In this document: piece by piece, positions 60,160 through 64,000 of the stretch | Position numbering within the stretch: position 1 is the first letter of the stretch | Layout of the letters: each line of letters begins with the position of its first letter | From: Amycolatopsis sp. MtRt-6 | Lineage (GTDB): Bacteria; Actinomycetota; Actinomycetes; Mycobacteriales; Pseudonocardiaceae | NCBI RefSeq assembly: GCF_017308975.1 | Contig: NZ_JADWPD010000004.1 | Coordinates: 193,901-257,900 of the forward strand | DNA: 64,000 nucleotides | Direction: 5' to 3' | The notes under the pieces: model-generated | The model's input: the letters and a program-made list of their open reading frames with translations, nothing else | Databases searched by the model: none | What the model was told of the DNA's origin: nothing | Translations under genes and position numbers: made by a program

Positions 60160-63048
60160 ATGTACCGGTTCCTGTCGTTCCTGCTCGCTCTGCTCGTCGC
60201 GACCGGGCTGTGTGCCGCGCCGACGCCGGCCGCGACGGCCGCACCGGCGAAGCACCAGGTCACGTTCGACAAGTACTCCCTCATGCTGGACGGCCGCCGT
60301 CAGGTCGTCTGGTCGGGGGAGTTCCACCCGTTCCGGCTGCCGAGCCCGGACCTGTGGCGGGACGTGCTGCAGAAGATGAAGGCCACCGGCTACAACGCGG
60401 TCTCGATCTACTTCGACTGGAACTACCACTCGCCCGCGCCGGGGGTGTACGACTTCACCGGCGTCCGGGACATGGACCGGGTGCTCGACCTCGCCGCCGA
60501 AGCGGGGCTGTACGTCATCGCGCGGCCCGGGCCGTACATCAACGCCGAGGTCACCGGCGGCGGCTTCCCGGCCTGGCTGAGCACCCAGGCCGGCCGGGCC
60601 CGCAGCGACGCGCCCGACTACCTCGCCGCGGCCGACGAGTGGCTCACCGCGATCGACCGGATCATCGCCCGCCACCAGTACACCGACGGCCGCGGCTCGG
60701 TGATCCTGTACCAGATCGAGAACGAGCTGGCCGCGACCGGGACGGCGCAACGCAACTACGTCGCGCACCTCTACGACAAGGTGAAGGCCGACGGGATCAC
60801 CGTGCCGGTCTTCCACAACGACAAGGGCCGCAACGGCATCTGGGTGCCGCCGGGCTCGGGCGTGCCCGGCACCGTCGAAGGCAAGGTCGACCTCTACGCC
60901 TTCGACGGCTACCCGGGCGGCACCTGCCGGGCCGACGCGACCCCGGGCAACCCGAACGTGGCGCCGGACTGGGGGACCTACGGACCGGGCGGGGCGAAGG
61001 GCGGCGCGAGCGCGTCGCCGAACACGCCCGGGTTCGTCGCCGAGTTCGGCGGCGGCTGGTTCGACTACTGGGGCAGCAACGGCACCTACCCGTGCACCGC
61101 GGTGCGGCAGGGCCCGGGCTACGAGCGCGTCTTCTACGGTACGAACCTGGCCAACGGCCTGACGATCCAGAACTTCTACATGACCTTCGGCGGCACGTCG
61201 TGGGGCGGCCTCCCGGCGCCGGTCGTCTACAGCTCCTACGACTACGGCGCGGCGATCGACGAAGGGCGTCAGCTGCGGCCGAAGGCGTTGACGATGAAGG
61301 AGATCGGCTCCTTCCTGGCCACCGTCCCGGACCTGGCCAAGATGGACCGCGGCGCGCCGGTGACGCCGTCGTCGGCCGCGGTGAAGGTCTACCACAACGT
61401 CAACCCGGACACCGGCGTGCACTTCTACCTGCCGGTGCACAACCCGTCGAACGCGACGACGGACGACAGCTTCACCTTTCCACTGTCTACCTCGGACGGT
61501 GACTACACGGTGCCGCTGCGGCTGAACGGCCAGGACGCCAAGTACCTGGTCGCGAACTTCGACGTCGCCGGCCAGCACCTGGTGTACTCGACGTCGGAGC
61601 TGATGGCCCAGGCCGCCGGGACCGTTCTGCTGCACGGCCGGCCGGGGGAGGACGGCGAGACGGTGCTGCGGTACGCGACCCGGCCGCGCGTGGACGTTCT
61701 CGCCGGGGACGTCACGACGACGTGGTCGGGCAACGACCTGCGCCTGAACTACCGCCACGACGGGCTCGCGCGGGTCCGGATCAGCGGTGGCGGCCGCCCG
61801 GCCGTCACGCTGCTGCTCGCCGACGACCGTGTCGCGGACACGTTCTGGCCGGTCGGCGGCCTGCTCGTGCGCGGGCCGGACCTGGTGCGGACCGCGCGGG
61901 CCGGGCTCGCGCTGACCGGCGACACGAAGGCGCCTCGGGACCTCGAAGTGTGGGGCGCCCGCGGTCCGCTGCTGTGGTGGAACGGCACGCCGGTGCCGAT
62001 GCGGCCCACGGCGTCGGGCAGCCTGCTGGCGTTGCGGCCGCTGCCCGGACCGGCCGACCCGCGGCTGCCGGAGCTGACCGGCTGGCGCTCGGCGCCGGGT
62101 TCGCCGGAAGCCGAGCCGGGGTACGACGACTCGGCGTGGCCGGCCGCGGACCGGACGACGACGAACAGCACCACCCCGCCACCGGCCGGGCAGCCGGTGC
62201 TGACCGCGGACGACTACGGCTTCGGCGTCGGCGACGTCTGGTACCGCGGGCGGTTCACCGGGACGCCGGGGGAGCGGGTGAGCTTCCACTACGGCGGTGG
62301 CGGCGCGGGGATGCTGCAGGCGTGGCTGGACGGGCAGTACCTCGGGCAGCACGTCCTGCCGTCAGCGCTGGCGGCGCCGCCGACGACGGGCACGGCGGAG
62401 TTCGCCGTGCCCGAGGGGTTGCGCGGCGACGGCCCGCACGTGCTGTCGGTGATGGTCCGCAACAACGGCCACAACCAGGACGGCGGCGTCAACGACGCGC
62501 ACAAGGAAGGCCGCGGGCTCATTTCCGCGTCCCTGCCGGAGGTAGCGTGGAAGCTGCAGGGCGGGACGGCGGACCCGGTGCGTGGCCCGCTGAACAGCGG
62601 CGGTCTCGCCGGCGAGCGCGCGGGCCGGCACCTGCCCGGCTTCCCGGACCACGCCTGGGCTCCCGCTGCCGTGCCGGCGGCGGCGGCCGACCCGGGGACG
62701 ACGTGGTACCGCACGACGTTCTCGCCGCGGATCCCGCGTGACCAGGACACGTCGGTGGGCCTGACGATCGGCGACCCGGCGAAGCCCCGCTCGGGCGGCC
62801 GCTACCGGGTGCTGGTGTTCCTCAACGGCTGGAACGTCGGCCAGTACATCGGCGACGTCGGCCCGCAGCACACGTTCGTGCTGCCGACGGGGATCCTCGA
62901 CCCGCGCGGCCGCAACACCCTGGCCCTGGCGGTGACCAGCGACGGCGGCCCGGGCAACGGCCTGGAGAAGGTCGTGTTGTCGGACCTGGGCACGGCCCGG
63001 GGCGGGGTGCCCGTCCGGCCGGTGTCCTCACCCGCGTGGCGGCCGTGA
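60160..63048 (+). CDS. Secreted GH35 beta-galactosidase
   Basis: A 962-residue extracellular beta-galactosidase. Signal peptide at residues 1-28; GH35 barrel starting FDKYSLMLDGRRQVVWSGEF, with YVIARPGPYINAEVTGGGFP. Acid/base Glu189 is in ILYQIENEL and nucleophile Glu295 in FVAEFGGGWFDYWG. Then GTSWGGLPAPVVYSSYDYGA, followed by several beta-sandwich domains, including two jelly rolls (around residues 700-800 and 830-940) that end in the LNGWNVGQYIGDVGPQHTFV pattern. It would release terminal galactose from galactan or arabinogalactan. It follows the GH16 gene by 32 bases and shares its operator-controlled transcript. The last 21 bases overlap the convergent amidohydrolase gene. Confidence 0.95.
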   Translation: MYRFLSFLLALLVATGLCAAPTPAATAAPAKHQVTFDKYSLMLDGRRQVVWSGEFHPFRLPSPDLWRDVLQKMKATGYNAVSIYFDWNYHSPAPGVYDFTGVRDMDRVLDLAAEAGLYVIARPGPYINAEVTGGGFPAWLSTQAGRARSDAPDYLAAADEWLTAIDRIIARHQYTDGRGSVILYQIENELAATGTAQRNYVAHLYDKVKADGITVPVFHNDKGRNGIWVPPGSGVPGTVEGKVDLYAFDGYPGGTCRADATPGNPNVAPDWGTYGPGGAKGGASASPNTPGFVAEFGGGWFDYWGSNGTYPCTAVRQGPGYERVFYGTNLANGLTIQNFYMTFGGTSWGGLPAPVVYSSYDYGAAIDEGRQLRPKALTMKEIGSFLATVPDLAKMDRGAPVTPSSAAVKVYHNVNPDTGVHFYLPVHNPSNATTDDSFTFPLSTSDGDYTVPLRLNGQDAKYLVANFDVAGQHLVYSTSELMAQAAGTVLLHGRPGEDGETVLRYATRPRVDVLAGDVTTTWSGNDLRLNYRHDGLARVRISGGGRPAVTLLLADDRVADTFWPVGGLLVRGPDLVRTARAGLALTGDTKAPRDLEVWGARGPLLWWNGTPVPMRPTASGSLLALRPLPGPADPRLPELTGWRSAPGSPEAEPGYDDSAWPAADRTTTNSTTPPPAGQPVLTADDYGFGVGDVWYRGRFTGTPGERVSFHYGGGGAGMLQAWLDGQYLGQHVLPSALAAPPTTGTAEFAVPEGLRGDGPHVLSVMVRNNGHNQDGGVNDAHKEGRGLISASLPEVAWKLQGGTADPVRGPLNSGGLAGERAGRHLPGFPDHAWAPAAVPAAAADPGTTWYRTTFSPRIPRDQDTSVGLTIGDPAKPRSGGRYRVLVFLNGWNVGQYIGDVGPQHTFVLPTGILDPRGRNTLALAVTSDGGPGNGLEKVVLSDLGTARGGVPVRPVSSPAWRP

Positions 63049-64000
63049 GAGCGCGTCGGTGCGGGCGACGATGTGACCCGCCTTGACGACGAGGTCGCGT
63101 GGAGGCCGCGTCACCACGGCGTGGGCCGGGGTCTCCGCGTCGACGACCACGAGATCCGCGACCGAGCCCTCGGCGAGGCCGTAGCCGTCGAGGCCGAGGG
63201 CCTTGGCGCCGCCGTAGGTGACCGCTTCCAGGGCCAGCTCGATGTCCTCGTCGCGGCGGAAGGTGCTGCGGTAGGCCAGGTGCATCGCCCGGTCGAGGAG
63301 GTCGCCGCTGCCGTACGGGCTCCACAGGTCGCGGATGTCGTCGTGCCCGCAGGCCACGTTCACCCCGGCCGCGCGCAGCTTCTTGACCGGCGGGACCGGG
63401 AAGTCGAAGACGGCGGCCGTCGTGATCGTGACGCCCGCTTCCGCCAGGCCCTCGGCCAGCCTGTCCTGCGTCGCGGCATCGGCCTGGCCGAGCGCGTAGG
63501 CGTGGCTGACCGTGACCCGCCCGGCGAGGCCGGCCGCCCGCGTCCGTTCGATGATCAGCTCCAGCTCGAACACGCCGAGCGAGCCGGGGTCGTGCAGGTG
63601 CAGGTCGATCCGCACGCCGTGCCGTTCGGCGAGGCCGAAGACGACGTCGAGGTGCCGGACCGGGTCCCGGTCCATGCCGGCCGGGTCGATGCCGCCGACC
63701 GCGCGCACGCCGAGCTTGATCGCCTCTTCCAGCAGCGCCGCGGTGCCCGGGTTGGTGAGGATGCCGCTCTGCGGGAAGGCGACCTGCTCGACGGTGATCC
63801 GCCCGGCCAGCCGCGCGGCGGTGTCCCGGACCACCTCGACCCCGGTGAGCCCGGTACCGGTGTAGACGTCGGTGTGGGTGCGGACATGCGTGGTCCCGGC
63901 GGCGGCCATGGTCTCCAGCAACGCGCTGACCCGGGCCGGGTCGGGCAGCCCGAGTTCGGTGCGGCGGAGGCGTTCGTCGCTGATCCGGTCGGCGAGCGCG
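63028..64000 (-). CDS. Cytosine-deaminase-like amidohydrolase (partial, runs off right edge)
   Basis: The frame is open from 64000 to the stop at 63028, giving about 323 visible residues; the N-terminus, including the first metal-binding HxH, lies outside. Seen: THVRTHTDVYTG, EQVAFPQSGILTNP, GGIDPAGMDRDPVRHLD, the metal histidine in IDLHLHDPG, VSHAYALG, and the metal aspartate region CGHDDIRDLWSPYGSGDLLD. The C-terminus shows the composite-domain ending SVADLVVVDAETPAHAVVTR. This matches the CodA group, which deaminates cytosine or related pyrimidines and creatinine-like rings; exact substrate unknown. Convergent overlap of 21 bases with the GH35 gene. Confidence 0.88.
   Translation of the reverse strand, partial: ALADRISDERLRRTELGLPDPARVSALLETMAAAGTTHVRTHTDVYTGTGLTGVEVVRDTAARLAGRITVEQVAFPQSGILTNPGTAALLEEAIKLGVRAVGGIDPAGMDRDPVRHLDVVFGLAERHGVRIDLHLHDPGSLGVFELELIIERTRAAGLAGRVTVSHAYALGQADAATQDRLAEGLAEAGVTITTAAVFDFPVPPVKKLRAAGVNVACGHDDIRDLWSPYGSGDLLDRAMHLAYRSTFRRDEDIELALEAVTYGGAKALGLDGYGLAEGSVADLVVVDAETPAHAVVTRPPRDLVVKAGHIVARTDALSRPPRG

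Noticed and set aside
63028..64000. Frame starting at 63921 as a complete gene
   Set aside because: The frame stays open with amidohydrolase-like sequence (ALADRISDERLRRTELGLPD) to the window edge, so the start lies outside.

Overview
The window is very GC-rich actinobacterial DNA. Third codon positions are almost always G or C, many genes start with GTG, several transcripts look leaderless, and ATGA/GTGA stop-start overlaps are common. Gene content (furanose-type sugar transporters, many LacI regulators, secreted pectin and galactan enzymes, AldO, HAF-repeat and DUF1996 proteins) and a short intergenic repeat built around GTTGAACGCACCGAAGGCCA suggest a saprophytic Pseudonocardiales member, most likely Amycolatopsis. 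The genus is an inference. No tRNA, rRNA, insertion sequence, phage or CRISPR array was seen.

Layout. 1-6.6 kb: an ECF sigma factor cut by the left edge, a LacI regulator, a frame-disrupted membrane protein, a LysE exporter, an SDR, a small secreted protein, and a D,D-carboxypeptidase overlapping a membrane-anchored EEP-fold protein. 6.8-24.3 kb: an arabinose/arabinan island. It holds a LacI regulator, a YtfQRT-YjfF-like furanose ABC transporter, a secreted GH51 arabinofuranosidase with three LamG-like domains, araB-araD-araA, and a second (ChvE-MmsA-MmsB) sugar ABC transporter closed by a strong terminator. 24.4-29 kb: a GH2 glycosidase, a DUF1996 secreted protein, and a LacI-type ligand-binding protein without a DNA-binding domain. 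29.1-38.5 kb: leftward P450, MFS, a glycerol kinase fused to a hemerythrin-like domain and an IclR regulator, divergent from the canonical glpF-glpK-glpD operon. 38.6-45.7 kb: a HAF-repeat protein, an APH-type kinase, argG, a degenerate malic-enzyme-like protein, a small protein with an ArsR regulator, a secreted DUF6801-like protein and an alditol oxidase. 45.7-55.6 kb: a LacI regulator, three Gfo/Idh oxidoreductases, a CUT1-type ABC transporter, a YesL-like membrane protein and a DUF6807 protein. 55.7-63 kb: pectate lyases (PL1, PL3), a pectinesterase (CE8), GH16 and a large GH35 beta-galactosidase. The right edge cuts a cytosine-deaminase-like amidohydrolase.

How it works together. The secreted GH51, PL1, PL3, CE8, GH16, GH35 and GH2 enzymes would take apart arabinan, galactan and homogalacturonan of plant pectin. 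The two furanose/pentose importers and the CUT1 importer would take up the products. AraABD would convert L-arabinose to D-xylulose-5-phosphate. Regulation appears to use two LacI-type operator families that I could trace by eye: TGTTAGCGCTAACA-like sites (6802, 7964, 28111, 59127) and GAAAGCGCTTTC-like sites (759, 46766, 46832, 48268, 48392, 57097). They tie distant loci into common regulons.

Most unusual items: the glycerol kinase-hemerythrin fusion beside an IclR gene, and the HTH-less LacI paralogue with its own LacI-type operator and a probable leaderless start.
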